A DNA stretch of 64,000 nucleotides. Source: Ancylobacter oerskovii. GTDB taxonomy: Bacteria; Pseudomonadota; Alphaproteobacteria; Rhizobiales; Xanthobacteraceae. Location: contig NZ_JAHBGB010000006.1 in assembly GCF_018390555.1 (NCBI RefSeq), positions 186,001 to 250,000 on the forward strand. Direction: 5' to 3'. Both the position numbers and the translations under genes were made by a program. The notes under the pieces were generated by a model, which searched no databases, was not told the origin of the DNA, and saw nothing but the letters and a program-made list of their open reading frames with translations. Positions 17,707 through 29,102 of this stretch are shown here, one piece after another (positions within the stretch are counted from its first letter, which is position 1; each line of letters opens with the position of its first letter).

Positions 17707-18687
17707 CTAGGAGCGTGCGGGCAAGGGATAGGCCGGGTGCGGGCGCCAATAGCTGGGCCTTCCGCCCCAGTAGCTGGGCCGTTCGCCCCAATAGCCCAGC
17801 ACTGGGGTCCGTTCGGTGGCCGGCGGCCGGCCGGCACCTTGCCGGCCGCGCAGGGCCGGCGCGCGTCCCACCAGCCGGGCGCTCACATAGCCATATTGCG
17901 TTCGGCACCAGCCATCGGCGCAGGATTCGACGGTGACTGGAAAGCCTGCCGGCAAGGTGCCCAGCCGCTCATATCCCGCGCCGGGCCCGGCGCGGACATT
18001 GGCATTGGCCGTGGTCGTCGCGTTGCTCGCCGCAGCCGGGGCGCCGGATGCATAGGCGCGACTGGCAGAGGGAAGCGCGGCGCCCGCGATCGGTGCAGTT
18101 TCCGGGATAAGGGAGGGCTGCGTCGTCGGATCGGGAAGGCGGGGCTGCGCTTCCGGTGGCAGCACCAGCCGGGCCTGGCCGCGCGACAGCACATAAAGGC
18201 TGACATAGCCGCCATCGACCCGGCACCAGGCGTTGGCGCAATTCTGTACCGACACAGAGGTGGCGTCCGGCAGGGTCTTCACGATCTCGAACTCGGTTCC
18301 CGGCCCGGAGCGCACATTGGCGCTGCCAATGGTGGTGCGGGTGCCGCTCATGGTTTCCGTCTGGCCCGGATGCATATTCCGTATCGCGCCGTCCGCCGGG
18401 GCGAGAACGGACGAGGAGGCCGCGGGCGAAGGGAGGCCGGAAGGGCTCCCGGCCGGGGCGATCCGTGCCGCGTTCACATAGCCATATTGCGTCCGGCACC
18501 AGCCGCCGGAACATGGGCCCGTCTCGACCGGGGTTCCGGCCGGCACCCGGCCGATGACATCATAACGCGGCCCCGGTCCGGCGCGCAGTTCGGCGGTCGT
18601 GACGATGGTACCCGACGCCGCGCCGGCGAGGCCGGTGCCCGCGAGCACCAGCGCGCCGCCCAGCGCCAACAACCCCGCGATCCGCAT
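17707..18687 (-). CDS. Secreted protein with three SH3 domains
   Basis: The 326-residue product starts at the ATG at 18687, right after a strong ribosome site (AGGAGGGGGGCG). A signal peptide (RIAGLLALGGALVLAGTGLA) is followed by three SH3_3 domains, at about 25-75, 115-170 and 225-285. Each has the ANVRAGPGxxYxxxxxLPAG opening and a GWCRTQYGYVxA-type end. Pro/Ala-rich linkers separate the domains. The C-terminus (YWGERPSYWGGRPSYWRPHP) carries the same YWGG repeat as the smaller downstream neighbour. The role is probably periplasmic cell-wall or protein binding; no enzyme domain is present. Confidence 0.8.
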   Translation of the reverse strand: MRIAGLLALGGALVLAGTGLAGAASGTIVTTAELRAGPGPRYDVIGRVPAGTPVETGPCSGGWCRTQYGYVNAARIAPAGSPSGLPSPAASSSVLAPADGAIRNMHPGQTETMSGTRTTIGSANVRSGPGTEFEIVKTLPDATSVSVQNCANAWCRVDGGYVSLYVLSRGQARLVLPPEAQPRLPDPTTQPSLIPETAPIAGAALPSASRAYASGAPAAASNATTTANANVRAGPGAGYERLGTLPAGFPVTVESCADGWCRTQYGYVSARLVGRAPALRGRQGAGRPPATERTPVLGYWGERPSYWGGRPSYWRPHPAYPLPARS

Positions 18688-18825
18688 CGCCCCCCTCCTG
18701 CAACGCGTGCTCACACGACATAGCTCCACCCATGCCCCCAATTCCGCCTGGCCGCAACGGAAAGCAGGCAAGATGGTTGCCGATCGAGGCGGCGAGCGCC
18801 TTCTGAGCCGAGCAGCAAACGAAAA

Positions 18826-18861
18826 GGCCGGCAGGCTCCCCGAGGGAAGCGCTTGCCGGCC
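18826..18861 (-). terminator. Terminator downstream of the zeta-subunit gene
   Basis: On the minus strand GGCCGGCA (18861-18854) pairs with TGCCGGCC (18833-18826) and is followed by TTTTC. It lies just downstream of the DUF1476 gene and upstream of the SH3 genes. Confidence 0.75.
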
Positions 18862-18884
18862 CGATCGATATAGGCGAGCCGCGA

Positions 18885-19208
18885 TCAGCCGCCGGCCTTG
18901 ATCGCCTCAAGCGACTCGGCGAGCAGATCCTCCATGGTCCGGCGGATCCGGTGCTCGGAGATGTCGAGCCCCTTGGCCTCGAAATCCGCCTTCAGCTTGG
19001 CATAGACGTCCTCGTCGCCGGCCTCGCCCAGATCCGCCTCGATCAGCGACTGGGCATAGGTGGTCGCCTCCTCGGCGGAAAGACCGAGCTTCTGAGCGGC
19101 CCAGAGACCAAGCGCACGGTTGCGACGGGCGTGCGCCTTGAACTTCAGCGACTCCTCATGGGCAAATTTCGCCTCGAACCCATCTTCGCGCTTGTCGAAA
19201 GTGCTCAT
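18885..19208 (-). CDS. DUF1476 protein: F1FO-ATPase zeta inhibitor subunit
   Basis: The 107-residue cytoplasmic protein begins MSTFDKREDGFEAKFAHEES, the invariant N-terminus of the alphaproteobacterial zeta family (DUF1476). In Paracoccus denitrificans zeta binds F1 through its N-terminal segment and blocks ATP hydrolysis, much like mitochondrial IF1. The remainder (KFKAHARRNRALGLWAAQKL to EAIKAGG) is the four-helix domain of the family. The gene stands alone, away from atp genes, which is usual. It is divergent from purC. Confidence 0.9.
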   Translation of the reverse strand: MSTFDKREDGFEAKFAHEESLKFKAHARRNRALGLWAAQKLGLSAEEATTYAQSLIEADLGEAGDEDVYAKLKADFEAKGLDISEHRIRRTMEDLLAESLEAIKAGG

Positions 19209-19556
19209 CGTGTTCCTTGCCCTGTTATATGCGCGGCCTGCGCGATGCGGCTCGCGGGCTTGATTATAGCGCGGCCGCTCCCAAATCAACGATACCCGGG
19301 CGCTGGAAGACCCCTTACGTCAATCTGCCGCTCCCCGCTCCCGGGAGGCCGTGAAATGGCGCGTTCGGGCTGGCCGCCTGTGCATTGCGTTGTATCACGG
19401 TCGCTGATCGGCTAGTGTCCGGGCGCGGGAGCTTGTGCAGCGCGATACGAATCGGCATTGCCCGGCGCAGAGCGAGCACAGTCAGCCCCCAGCCGTGGAC
19501 CAGCAAGAACCGGAGCCCCGGCACCGATGGATTTCCTCAATCGACGGTACCCCCCC
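19209..19556. other. 348-bp divergent spacer between the zeta-subunit gene and purC
   Basis: This gap should hold the promoters of both divergent genes. I see no reliable promoter boxes, hairpin with T-run or small gene. If purC begins at the alternative ATG at 19527 the gap is 318 bp. Confidence 0.5.
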
Positions 19557-20336
19557 ATGAGCCGCCGCCGCCGCATTTACGAAGGTAAGGCGAAGGTCCT
19601 TTACGAAGGTCCCGAGCCCGGCACCCTGATTCAGCACTTCAAGGATGACGCCACTGCTTTCAACAACAAGAAGCACGACGTCATCGATGGCAAGGGCGTC
19701 CTCAACAACCGCATCTCGGAATATGTATTCCTGAAGCTGAACGAGATCGGCGTCCCGACCCATTTCATCAAGCGGCTGAACATGCGCGAGCAGCTCATCC
19801 GCGAGGTCGAGATCATTCCGCTCGAGGTGGTGGTACGCAATGTCGCCGCCGGCTCCCTGGCGACTCGTCTCGGCATCGAGGAAGGCACGCAGCTGCCGCG
19901 CTCGATCATCGAGTTCTACTACAAGAACGACCAGCTCAACGACCCGATGGTGTCGGAAGAGCACATCACGGCGTTCGGCTGGGCCACCACCCAGGAGATC
20001 GACGACATCATCGCACTGGCGATCCGGGTCAACGACTTCCTCTCCGGCCTGTTCCTCGGCGTCGGCATCCGTCTTGTCGATTTCAAGATGGAATGCGGCC
20101 GCCTGTGGGAAAACGACATGATGCGGATCGTCGTCGCTGACGAGATCAGCCCGGATTCCTGCCGGCTGTGGGACATCAAGTCGAACGACAAGCTCGACAA
20201 GGACCGCTTCCGCCGCGACATGGGTGGCCTCGTCGAGGCCTATTCGGAAGTCGCCCGCCGCCTCGGCATCATCTCCGAGGGCGAGCGCGCCCAGCCGGCC
20301 GGCCCGGTGCTGGTGAAGTCCGAGCCCGAGAAATGA
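19557..20336 (+). CDS. purC: Phosphoribosylaminoimidazole-succinocarboxamide synthase (SAICAR synthetase)
   Basis: The 259-residue enzyme joins aspartate to CAIR using ATP in purine synthesis. It shows [16 protein letters not shown] at the N-terminus, the signature [15 protein letters not shown], and the C-terminal [16 protein letters not shown] and [17 protein letters not shown] blocks. I chose the ATG at 19557 ([10 protein letters not shown]) because relatives usually begin there; an ATG at 19527 ([16 protein letters not shown]) has a better-placed GGAG and cannot be excluded. It heads a purine gene run with purS, purQ and purL. Confidence 0.94.
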   Translation: MSRRRRIYEGKAKVLYEGPEPGTLIQHFKDDATAFNNKKHDVIDGKGVLNNRISEYVFLKLNEIGVPTHFIKRLNMREQLIREVEIIPLEVVVRNVAAGSLATRLGIEEGTQLPRSIIEFYYKNDQLNDPMVSEEHITAFGWATTQEIDDIIALAIRVNDFLSGLFLGVGIRLVDFKMECGRLWENDMMRIVVADEISPDSCRLWDIKSNDKLDKDRFRRDMGGLVEAYSEVARRLGIISEGERAQPAGPVLVKSEPEK

Positions 20337-20417
20337 GCCCGTGCCGGCGCGGCTGCACGTCGCGCCGGGCAGCCATGTTGCGCTGGGGCATTGAGCCGCG
20401 CGCATTCCGATGATAGG

Positions 20418-20441
20418 CGGGGGCTGAAACGCCCCCGTTTC
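20418..20441 (+). terminator. Terminator-like hairpin between purC and purS
   Basis: CGGGGGC (20418-20424), loop TGAAAC, GCCCCCG (20431-20437) is followed by TTTCC. The T-run is short, so partial termination or attenuation is the likely outcome. It lies 82 bp after the purC stop. Confidence 0.55.
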
Positions 20442-20499
20442 CGTTTCCGCCGGTTTCCCAGCATCGTCCCCGGCGACGATCGATCTGAAGAGTGGTTCC

Positions 20500-20742
20500 A
20501 TGAAGGCGCGCGTCCTCGTCACCCTCAAATCCGCTGTGCTCGACCCGCAGGGCAAGGCCATCGAGGGCGCGTTGCGTTCTCTGGGCGTGCCCGGCGTCGC
20601 CAGCGTCCGCCAGGGCAAGGTGTTCGACGTCGAGCTCGACGGCGGCGACAAGGCGAAGGCCGAGGCCACGCTGAAGGAAGCCTGCGAGAAGCTGCTCGCC
20701 AATACGGTGATCGAAACCTACCGCATCGAATTCGTCGGGTGA
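20500..20742 (+). CDS. purS: FGAM synthase subunit PurS
   Basis: The 80-residue protein begins [20 protein letters not shown] and matches the small PurS subunit that docks PurQ onto small-type PurL. Together they convert FGAR and glutamine to FGAM. Length is standard (about 80). The ATG is preceded by GAAGAGTGGTTCC. purQ follows after 10 bp. Confidence 0.95.
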   Translation: MKARVLVTLKSAVLDPQGKAIEGALRSLGVPGVASVRQGKVFDVELDGGDKAKAEATLKEACEKLLANTVIETYRIEFVG

Positions 20743-20752
20743 GGTCGCGCCG

Positions 20753-21451
20753 ATGAAAGCCGCCGTTCTCCTTTTTCCCGGCTCGAACCGCGAGGGCGAC
20801 GTCGCGCGCGCGCTCAAGCACGTCACCGGCATCGAGCCCACCGTGGTCTGGCACGCCGAGACCGAACTGCCCGCCGGCACCGACCTCGTGGTGTTGCCCG
20901 GCGGCTTTTCCTATGGCGACTATCTACGCTGCGGCGCCATCGCCGCCCGCGCCGCCATCATGGATGCGGTACGCGCCCATGCCGCGCGCGGCGGCCTGGT
21001 GCTGGGCATTTGCAACGGCTTCCAGATCCTGTGCGAGAGCGGTTTGCTGCCCGGCGTGCTGGTGCGCAATGCGCGCCTGCGCTTCATCTGCCGCGAGGCG
21101 CTGCTCAAGGTCGAACGCAACGACACGCCCTTCACCCGCCGCTACGGCAAGGGCGCCATCGTCCGTTTCCCGGTCGCCCATGGCGAAGGCAACTACACGG
21201 CCGACGCCGAAACGCTGGCCCGCCTCGAAGGCGAGGGGCGCGTGGCGTTCCGCTATGTGATGGCCGATGGCCGGCGCGACGACACCCAGGTGCTCAACGG
21301 CGCCGCCAATTCCATCGCCGGCATCGTCTCCGAGAAGCTCAACGTGCTCGGGCTGATGCCGCATCCCGAAAATCATGTCGATCCGCTGATCGGCTCCACC
21401 GACGGGCGTGCCCTGTTCGAGAGCATCGAGGGGATGCTGGAGAAGGCGTGA
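20753..21451 (+). CDS. purQ: FGAM synthase subunit PurQ (glutamine amidotransferase)
   Basis: The 232-residue class I glutaminase supplies ammonia to PurL. The nucleophile elbow [11 protein letters not shown] places the catalytic cysteine at residue 87, and the His/Glu pair is in [13 protein letters not shown] near the C-terminus. The N-terminal [14 protein letters not shown] is typical. It lies between purS and purL, with 64 bp to the chosen purL start. Confidence 0.95.
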   Translation: MKAAVLLFPGSNREGDVARALKHVTGIEPTVVWHAETELPAGTDLVVLPGGFSYGDYLRCGAIAARAAIMDAVRAHAARGGLVLGICNGFQILCESGLLPGVLVRNARLRFICREALLKVERNDTPFTRRYGKGAIVRFPVAHGEGNYTADAETLARLEGEGRVAFRYVMADGRRDDTQVLNGAANSIAGIVSEKLNVLGLMPHPENHVDPLIGSTDGRALFESIEGMLEKA

Positions 21452-21515
21452 GCGCCATCCCTCCCCTCGCCGCCCGACGATGCCCGCCAGCGAAACAGAA
21501 TGTGACGGCCCGCGC

Positions 21516-23744
<2,229 letters not shown>

Positions 23745-23755
23745 GGGAGCCGACC

Positions 23756-23992
23756 ATGGCTATGGAAGCATCCGAGATCGAGAAGCTGATCCGGCAGGGA
23801 TTGCCGGATGCGCAGGTCACCATGCGCGATCTTGCCGGCGACAATAATCACTGGCACGCCACCGTGGTGAGCGAGAGCTTTCGCGGCAAGTCGCGCGTGC
23901 AGCAGCATCAGATGGTCTATGCCGCCATTGGTGCCCCGATGGGCGGGGTGCTGCACGCCCTCGCCCTGCAGACGGAAGTGCCGAAGGGCTGA
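23756..23992 (+). CDS. bolA: BolA-family protein
   Basis: The 78-residue protein starts MAMEASEIEKLIRQGLPDAQ and carries the class II KH-like BolA core: VTMRDLAGDNNHWHATVV, then FRGKSRVQQHQMVYAAIGAP with the conserved RVxxHxxVY block. BolA proteins bind [2Fe-2S] clusters together with monothiol CGFS glutaredoxins, and such a glutaredoxin gene lies 160 bp downstream, so the two probably act as a pair in iron-sulfur trafficking. The ATG at 23762 is an alternative start. Confidence 0.92.
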   Translation: MAMEASEIEKLIRQGLPDAQVTMRDLAGDNNHWHATVVSESFRGKSRVQQHQMVYAAIGAPMGGVLHALALQTEVPKG

Positions 23993-24152
23993 CGGCCCTC
24001 TTATAATCCAGGCCGATCGCGAGGCCCGGCGGCGACAGCCTGCCGGGCTTCATCTATATGTAGGGGCGAAGGGTTGAATGGCGCGTCGCGCGTCATCACT
24101 TATCATCGCACAGACACACGGGCTTCCGTAGCCCAAGACGGGTGAGCGCCAT

Positions 24153-24491
24153 ATGAGCATCCAGGATTTCATCGACAATCAGGTGAAGAGCAACGACGTC
24201 GTCGTCTTCATGAAGGGTACGCCGCAGTTCCCGATGTGCGGCTTCTCCGGCCAGGTGGCGCAGATCCTCAATCACCTCGGCGTCGACTACAAGGGCATCA
24301 ACGTCCTCGATTCCGACGAGATCCGCCAGGGCATCAAGGACTACACCAACTGGCCGACCGTCCCGCAGATCTTCGTGAAGGGCGAGTTCATCGGCGGCTG
24401 CGACATCGTGCGCGAGATGTTCCAGGCCGGCGAGCTCCAGACCCTGCTTGAGGAGAAGGGCGTGCCGGTGATGGGTCGCGCCTCGGCCTGA
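24153..24491 (+). CDS. grxD: Monothiol CGFS glutaredoxin (Grx4 type)
   Basis: The 112-residue protein has the diagnostic PMCGFSGQ active site (C29-G-F-S32), GTPQFP before it, and the glutathione-binding TNWPTVPQIFVKGEFIGGCD block. It is a [2Fe-2S] cluster carrier and the natural partner of the BolA protein encoded immediately upstream. In Hyphomicrobiales this purL-bolA-grxD order is common. The final residues (GVPVMGRASA) are a short variable tail. Confidence 0.95.
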   Translation: MSIQDFIDNQVKSNDVVVFMKGTPQFPMCGFSGQVAQILNHLGVDYKGINVLDSDEIRQGIKDYTNWPTVPQIFVKGEFIGGCDIVREMFQAGELQTLLEEKGVPVMGRASA

Positions 24492-24583
24492 AGACGAACG
24501 AGAGGTCGCTCCGGCATCAGGCCGCTTGCGTCCACGACCAGAGAGTGCGGTAATTCCCTCCGGGCCAAGCTCGGGGGGATGCT

Positions 24584-25699
24584 ATGGCACGTATCTACTA
24601 TGCGACCAACCGGCGCCTCGTGGCCGGTGCCCGTGTTCCATTCGGCAATCGCTACAATGAGGAAGGGCCGGCCTTCTACCGGGTCGGCTATGCCGAGGTA
24701 GACCGGAGCCCCGCGGGCGTGGGGCCGGACGACGCCTTCGTCCTGCGCTCGGTGATGGTGGCCGAAGAACATCCGGCGCCACCGGGCGCACTTCCCTCGG
24801 CGGAGATAATCGGCTCGACCGGCGTCTTCGAAGCGATGACGCAGGCGGTGCGTGGCGAATCCCGCGAGGTGATCGCCTATATTCACGGCTTCAATTCCAG
24901 CTTCGAGACCTGCATGCTGCGCGCGGCGCAGATCGAGGCCAATTGGCGCATCGGCGGCAAGGCACCGCTGGTGTTCGCCTTCTCCTGGCCCGCCGACGAT
25001 GGCGACGGGTTAGGTCTCGGCGAAAGCGCCGGCACCGAATCCAAATGGAAATATTTCGGCGACCGCGACGATGCGGAGGCCTCGGGCAAGGCCATCGGCC
25101 GCAGCCTGCGCCGGCTGATCGACTTTCTGCTGGAGCTGCGCAAGGAAGACCGAGCCGCGGGGCGCGAGCCCTGCGGGCAGAAGCTGCATCTCGTCGCCCA
25201 CAGCATGGGCAACTGGGCGCTGCGCCACGCGCTGATCGCCCTGCGGGGGTTCAACAGCGGTGCCCGGCTGCCGAAGATCTTCACCAACGCCTTCCTGATG
25301 GCGGCGGACGAGGATGCCGATGCGCTGGAGCACAACAACAAGCTGGGCCTGTTGCCGCAGCTGGCCGAGGCGATCCACGTCTATCATGCGCGCCGCGACC
25401 TCGCGCTGATCATCAGCGATACCACCAAGCTCAATCCCGATCGGCTCGGCGCCTGGGGGCCGCGCACCTTCGACGGGCTCGATTCGGCGATATACGGCAT
25501 CGACTGCGCCGATGTGTGCGGAACCGAGCTCGGCCACGGCAACCATCAATATTACCGCATCCGCCCGGAGGTGATCGCCGATGTGCGGCAGGTGATGGCC
25601 GGCAAGGGGCCGGATCAGGTCACCGGCCGCGTGCCCGTGCGGGCCGGACGGCAGTATCGCATCAAGCCCGGCCGCGGAGCGGCGACCATCGAGGTGTGA
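24584..25699 (+). CDS. Alpha/beta-hydrolase, DUF900-like
   Basis: The 371-residue protein begins ARIYYATNRRLVAGARVPFG, typical of DUF900-type hydrolases (YATNR motif). The oxyanion region is VIAYIHGFNSSFE, the nucleophile elbow is LVAHSMGNWALRHA with Ser207 (A-H-S-M-G replacing G-x-S-x-G), and a candidate catalytic His lies in LGHGNHQYYRIRP near residue 310. No signal peptide or membrane segment is visible, so it is probably cytoplasmic. Substrate unknown. It is convergent with rpsD. Confidence 0.82.
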   Translation: MARIYYATNRRLVAGARVPFGNRYNEEGPAFYRVGYAEVDRSPAGVGPDDAFVLRSVMVAEEHPAPPGALPSAEIIGSTGVFEAMTQAVRGESREVIAYIHGFNSSFETCMLRAAQIEANWRIGGKAPLVFAFSWPADDGDGLGLGESAGTESKWKYFGDRDDAEASGKAIGRSLRRLIDFLLELRKEDRAAGREPCGQKLHLVAHSMGNWALRHALIALRGFNSGARLPKIFTNAFLMAADEDADALEHNNKLGLLPQLAEAIHVYHARRDLALIISDTTKLNPDRLGAWGPRTFDGLDSAIYGIDCADVCGTELGHGNHQYYRIRPEVIADVRQVMAGKGPDQVTGRVPVRAGRQYRIKPGRGAATIEV

Positions 25700-25751
25700 G
25701 GTGCGGGATGGAAGCTTCTTACCTTCCCTCTCCCCGACGGTAAGAGGGAGA

Positions 25752-25782
25752 AAACAAAAAAGCCGCCCGGAAGGGCGGCTTT
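25752..25782 (-). terminator. Rho-independent terminator of rpsD (possibly bidirectional)
   Basis: The 8-bp stem AGCCGCCC (25761-25768) with GGGCGGCT (25773-25780) and 4-base loop is followed on the minus strand by TTTTTTGTTTT. The plus strand has only TTTCTC after it, so it mainly serves rpsD. Confidence 0.88.
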
Positions 25783-25804
25783 CTCGTCTGGGAATGAACC
25801 CAAC

Positions 25805-26422
25805 TCAGCGCGAATAATATTCGACGACGAGGTTCGGCTCCATCACCACCGGATAGGGCACCTCGTTGAGCTCGGGCACGCGGGCGAACTTCGCGGTCAG
25901 CTTGTGGCCATCGACCTCGAGGTAGTCCGGCACGTCGCGCTCGCCGGAAGCGGCGGCTTCCAGAACCAGCGCCATCTGCTTGGAGGCGTCCTTCACCTCG
26001 ATCACATCGCCGACCTTCACCTGGTAGGACGGGATGTTCACGCGGCGGCCGTTCACCTTCACGTGGCCGTGGCTCACGAACTGGCGGGCGGCGAACACGG
26101 TGGGAACGAACTTGGCGCGATAGACGACGGCGTCGAGGCGGCGCTCGAGCAGGCCGATCAGGTTGGCGCCGGTGTCGCCCTTCAGGCGCGCGGCTTCCAC
26201 ATAGATCGCGTAGAACTGCTTCTCGCCGATCGAGGCGTAGTAGCCCTTCAGCTTCTGCTTGGCGCGCAGCTGCACGCCGAAGTCGGAAAGCTTGCCCTTG
26301 CGGCGCTGGCCGTGCTGGCCGGGGCCGTATTCACGCTTGTTGACGGGGCTCTTCGGGCGACCCCAGATATTCTCGCCCATACGGCGGTCAAGCTTGTGCT
26401 TGGCCGAGACGCGCTTGCTCAT
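25805..26422 (-). CDS. rpsD: 30S ribosomal protein S4
   Basis: The 205-residue protein begins [20 protein letters not shown] and includes [20 protein letters not shown], ending [14 protein letters not shown], all standard for S4. The S4 RNA-binding domain ([40 protein letters not shown]) is at about 95-155. S4 is a primary 16S rRNA binder that starts 30S assembly. As in other alphaproteobacteria it is encoded apart from the large ribosomal operons. Confidence 0.97.
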   Translation of the reverse strand: MSKRVSAKHKLDRRMGENIWGRPKSPVNKREYGPGQHGQRRKGKLSDFGVQLRAKQKLKGYYASIGEKQFYAIYVEAARLKGDTGANLIGLLERRLDAVVYRAKFVPTVFAARQFVSHGHVKVNGRRVNIPSYQVKVGDVIEVKDASKQMALVLEAAASGERDVPDYLEVDGHKLTAKFARVPELNEVPYPVVMEPNLVVEYYSR

Positions 26423-26583
26423 GCGCTGGTCCTCTTCGCAAGGTTGCGGTTTGGATCGCGCCCCCTCCTTTGTCCCGCAGGAAGTTCCCTCAGGACCGAC
26501 AGGCTCCGGCCGAACGCGCCGGATGGAGCCACGGGTGCGTGAAACAGCTCACGGGGCCGTTGCCAGCCCCGCGAGTGGTCGCG

Positions 26584-26612
26584 TGCATAAGCGGAAAGCG
26601 GCTGCAGGTCAA
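26584..26612 (-). promoter_or_regulatory. Likely sigma70-type promoter of rpsD
   Basis: Read on the minus strand, TTGACC (26612-26607) is followed after 17 bases by TATGCA (26589-26584), about 160 bp upstream of the rpsD ATG. Spacing is ideal; the -10 box is imperfect. Confidence 0.45.
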
Positions 26613-26630
26613 GCTTCCGCCGCCTGATCG

Positions 26631-27869
26631 CTAGCGGCCTTTCCTCAGCGCCGCCAGCACATCGAGCCCGGCATAGCCATCCGGCTCCATGCCGGCGCGG
26701 CGCTGGAAATTGGCGACCGCCCGCATGGTGAGGTTGCCTACCCGCCCGTCGACGCCGCCGGTATCGAAACCCGCGGCGGTAAGGCGCTTCTGCACTTCCT
26801 GGATCTCGGCCAGCGTCAGCGCCCGTTCCCCGCCCGGGAATGGGGTGACGAAATCCCCGCCTCCCAGCACCCGGTCGCCGAGATGGCAGACGGCCAGCGC
26901 ATAATTCATCGACGGATTGTAGGAACGGACCGCGTAGAAGTTCTGCGTCAGCAGGAAGCTGGGTCCTTCGATGCCGACCGGCGCCCAGAGCCGCGTGCGC
27001 GCCGCCGGATGCGGGAAGCGCCCGCCGCCGGCCGGCGCGAGGCCGAGCTTGCTCCAGTCCGCCACCGTGCGGATCGACTTCGCATCGGCATAGCGAGCGG
27101 CGCCCGGCGGCACTGTCACCTCATAGCCCCAGGGAAGCCCGGCCTGATACTTGCCGCGCTTGATGAGGTAGCGGGAGCTGCCGGCCAGCGCATCACCGAT
27201 TTCATAGGGCGAGACGCGGCCATCTCCATCGTAATCGATGCCGAGATTGAGCCACACCTCCGGCATCCATTGGGTGTGGCCCATGGCGCCGGCCCAGGAG
27301 CCGAGCATCATGTCGGGCGTGCCCCAGCCGCGCTGGACGACGGCAAGGCCATTGATGAATTCGGTTTCCCAATAGCGGCGGCGGCGCGGCTCGCCCCAGG
27401 CCAGCGCCGCGAGCGAAGGGAAGACCGGCTTCATATGGTCTTCGTCGGTGACGAGCTCGCCAAAGGCGCTCTCCATCCCCCACAGGCCGAGCAGCACGTC
27501 GGGTTCGACGCCGAAATCCTTGTTGAGGCGCTTCAGCAGCGCCGCGTTCTTCTTCGCAGCCGCCTGCCCGGTCATCAGCCGCCAATCGGAAATGCGGCGG
27601 TTGAGATATTGCCACAGCTCCTCGCGGAACTCCGGCTGCGCGCGATCCTTGGCGTAGACGCTGGTATCCGGCTTGAGGCCGCGCGTCACCCGGTCATAGA
27701 CCTCGTCCGAAATGCCGCGCGCCCGCGCCTTGGCCCGGAAGTCGCGGAGCCAGGCCTCGAACGACTGGCTGGCGGATTGCGCCTGAACGGCCGGGCCGGC
27801 CAGCAGCGATGCGCCGGCAAGAGCCAGCGCCGCACGGCGGGACAGGACGATAGCGTCGAAACCTTTCAT
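26631..27869 (-). CDS. Lytic murein transglycosylase (MltB-like) with peptidoglycan-binding domain
   Basis: The 412-residue protein starts at the ATG at 27869 (MKGFDAIVLSRRAALALAGA) with a signal peptide ending AVQAQ near residue 31. The SLT_2 catalytic domain contains GLWGMESAFGEL with the probable catalytic Glu and the downstream WAGAMGHTQWMPEVW block. The C-terminal 60 residues (LAEIQEVQKRLTAAGFDTGG on) form a PG_binding_1 domain. It cleaves murein glycan strands to 1,6-anhydro ends in the periplasm. An arginine pair (SRRAALALAG) precedes the hydrophobic segment, so Tat export is possible. Confidence 0.92.
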   Translation of the reverse strand: MKGFDAIVLSRRAALALAGASLLAGPAVQAQSASQSFEAWLRDFRAKARARGISDEVYDRVTRGLKPDTSVYAKDRAQPEFREELWQYLNRRISDWRLMTGQAAAKKNAALLKRLNKDFGVEPDVLLGLWGMESAFGELVTDEDHMKPVFPSLAALAWGEPRRRRYWETEFINGLAVVQRGWGTPDMMLGSWAGAMGHTQWMPEVWLNLGIDYDGDGRVSPYEIGDALAGSSRYLIKRGKYQAGLPWGYEVTVPPGAARYADAKSIRTVADWSKLGLAPAGGGRFPHPAARTRLWAPVGIEGPSFLLTQNFYAVRSYNPSMNYALAVCHLGDRVLGGGDFVTPFPGGERALTLAEIQEVQKRLTAAGFDTGGVDGRVGNLTMRAVANFQRRAGMEPDGYAGLDVLAALRKGR

Positions 27870-27979
27870 GCCCTCTTTCGCTTTCTCCGGGCAATTTGCC
27901 GGATTCGGGCGATGGTAACTTTGGGGCATGGTGGCCGGTGAGGGCGCCGCGGGCAACCCTTTCCCGCCGTATCTCCGGT

Positions 27980-28909
27980 TCAGGCGAACGCGGCGGGCAT
28001 CGGCACCAGCTCGCCGTTGCGGGCCGGCATTCCGGCGATCCGGCCAACCAGCGTCGCATCGAGCGGGTTCCCGGTAGAGAACAACCGCAACGGCGCCGGC
28101 ATGCGATCGCCTACCGCCGGGCCGATCAGCGACACCGTACGGCGCGCGATGGCCGGTGCCGGGTCCACCCAGCGGACCGGCCAGGGCGCGACCTTCTCCA
28201 GCCTGTCGCGCACCAGCGGATAATGGGTGCAGGCCAGCACCACCGTGTCGGTGCGGGTGCCGCCCTCCTTCACGAAGGCGGGGGCGATCTCCTCGGCGAA
28301 GTCGGCATCCTCCACCGCGTCGCCGGCAAAGCTTGCTTCCACGAGCGGGGCCAGCCGGGCACTGCCCACCAGCGTCACCCGGCAGGCGCCGGCGAAATCG
28401 CGGATCAGTGCGCGGGTGTAGTCGCGCTTCACCGTGCCGGGCGTGGCGAGCACGCTGATCAGGCGCGTCTGCGAGCCTTCGCAGGCCGGCTTGATCGCCG
28501 GAACCGTGCCGACAAAGGGAATCGGGAAGCGCGCGCGCAGGGCCGGCAGCACCAAGGTGGAGGCCGTATTGCAGGAAATCACCACCGTATCCGGGGCCAG
28601 TCGGTTGACCAGTGCGTCCATCACCGCGACGACCCGGGCGATCAGCGTCTCCTCATCGAGGGCGCCATAGGGAAAGCCGGCATCGTCCGCCGCATAGACA
28701 TAACGGGCATCCGGGCGCTGGCGCGCCAGCTCGCGCAGCACCGACAGGCCACCGAGGCCGGAATCGAAAAGCAGGATGGTGGGCACGCGCAGACCTGGAG
28801 CGGCCATGGGGGCGGGAGGAAGAGGCGACACCAATGACAGTCCGATGGAAGATCCGCAGGCGGAAACAGCTGACGACGCGCCGGAATGAGAGGAAATCTC
28901 AACGCCCAT
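27980..28909 (-). CDS. murI: Glutamate racemase
   Basis: The 309-residue enzyme makes D-glutamate for peptidoglycan. The two catalytic cysteines are in VVISCNTASTLV and VVLACTHYPLVR, and the substrate loop ILLFDSGLGGLSVLRELA is near the N-terminus. I chose the ATG at 28909 because GGAGGGCAACAAG lies just before it. An internal ATG at 28807 gives a more typical 275 residues but has a pyrimidine-rich upstream region. The first 35 residues under the longer reading are Ser/Ala-rich and not conserved. Neighbouring the lytic transglycosylase gene gives a cell-wall context. Confidence 0.92.
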   Translation of the reverse strand: MGVEISSHSGASSAVSACGSSIGLSLVSPLPPAPMAAPGLRVPTILLFDSGLGGLSVLRELARQRPDARYVYAADDAGFPYGALDEETLIARVVAVMDALVNRLAPDTVVISCNTASTLVLPALRARFPIPFVGTVPAIKPACEGSQTRLISVLATPGTVKRDYTRALIRDFAGACRVTLVGSARLAPLVEASFAGDAVEDADFAEEIAPAFVKEGGTRTDTVVLACTHYPLVRDRLEKVAPWPVRWVDPAPAIARRTVSLIGPAVGDRMPAPLRLFSTGNPLDATLVGRIAGMPARNGELVPMPAAFA

Positions 28910-29102
28910 CTTGTTGCCCTCCAACCGGGCGGCATTGTGGCGCATCAAAGTGAAGACTTGGTTTCCAGCCGTCCCCCCTCACATCCCGGCGCGCTAGCGG
29001 GGGACAGGCCGGTGGCGGCCACCGATATGATCCGGGCAGAGCGCTCTATTACCCCCATCCCCTGATAGTCGACAGAGGTAAGATGCGATCAGCCCGAAAC
29101 CG

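Noticed and set aside
24020-24060. GC hairpin (CCCGGC/GCCGGG) between bolA and grxD as a terminator
   Set aside because: The arms are only 6 bp with an 11-base loop and are followed by CTTCAT, not a T-run.
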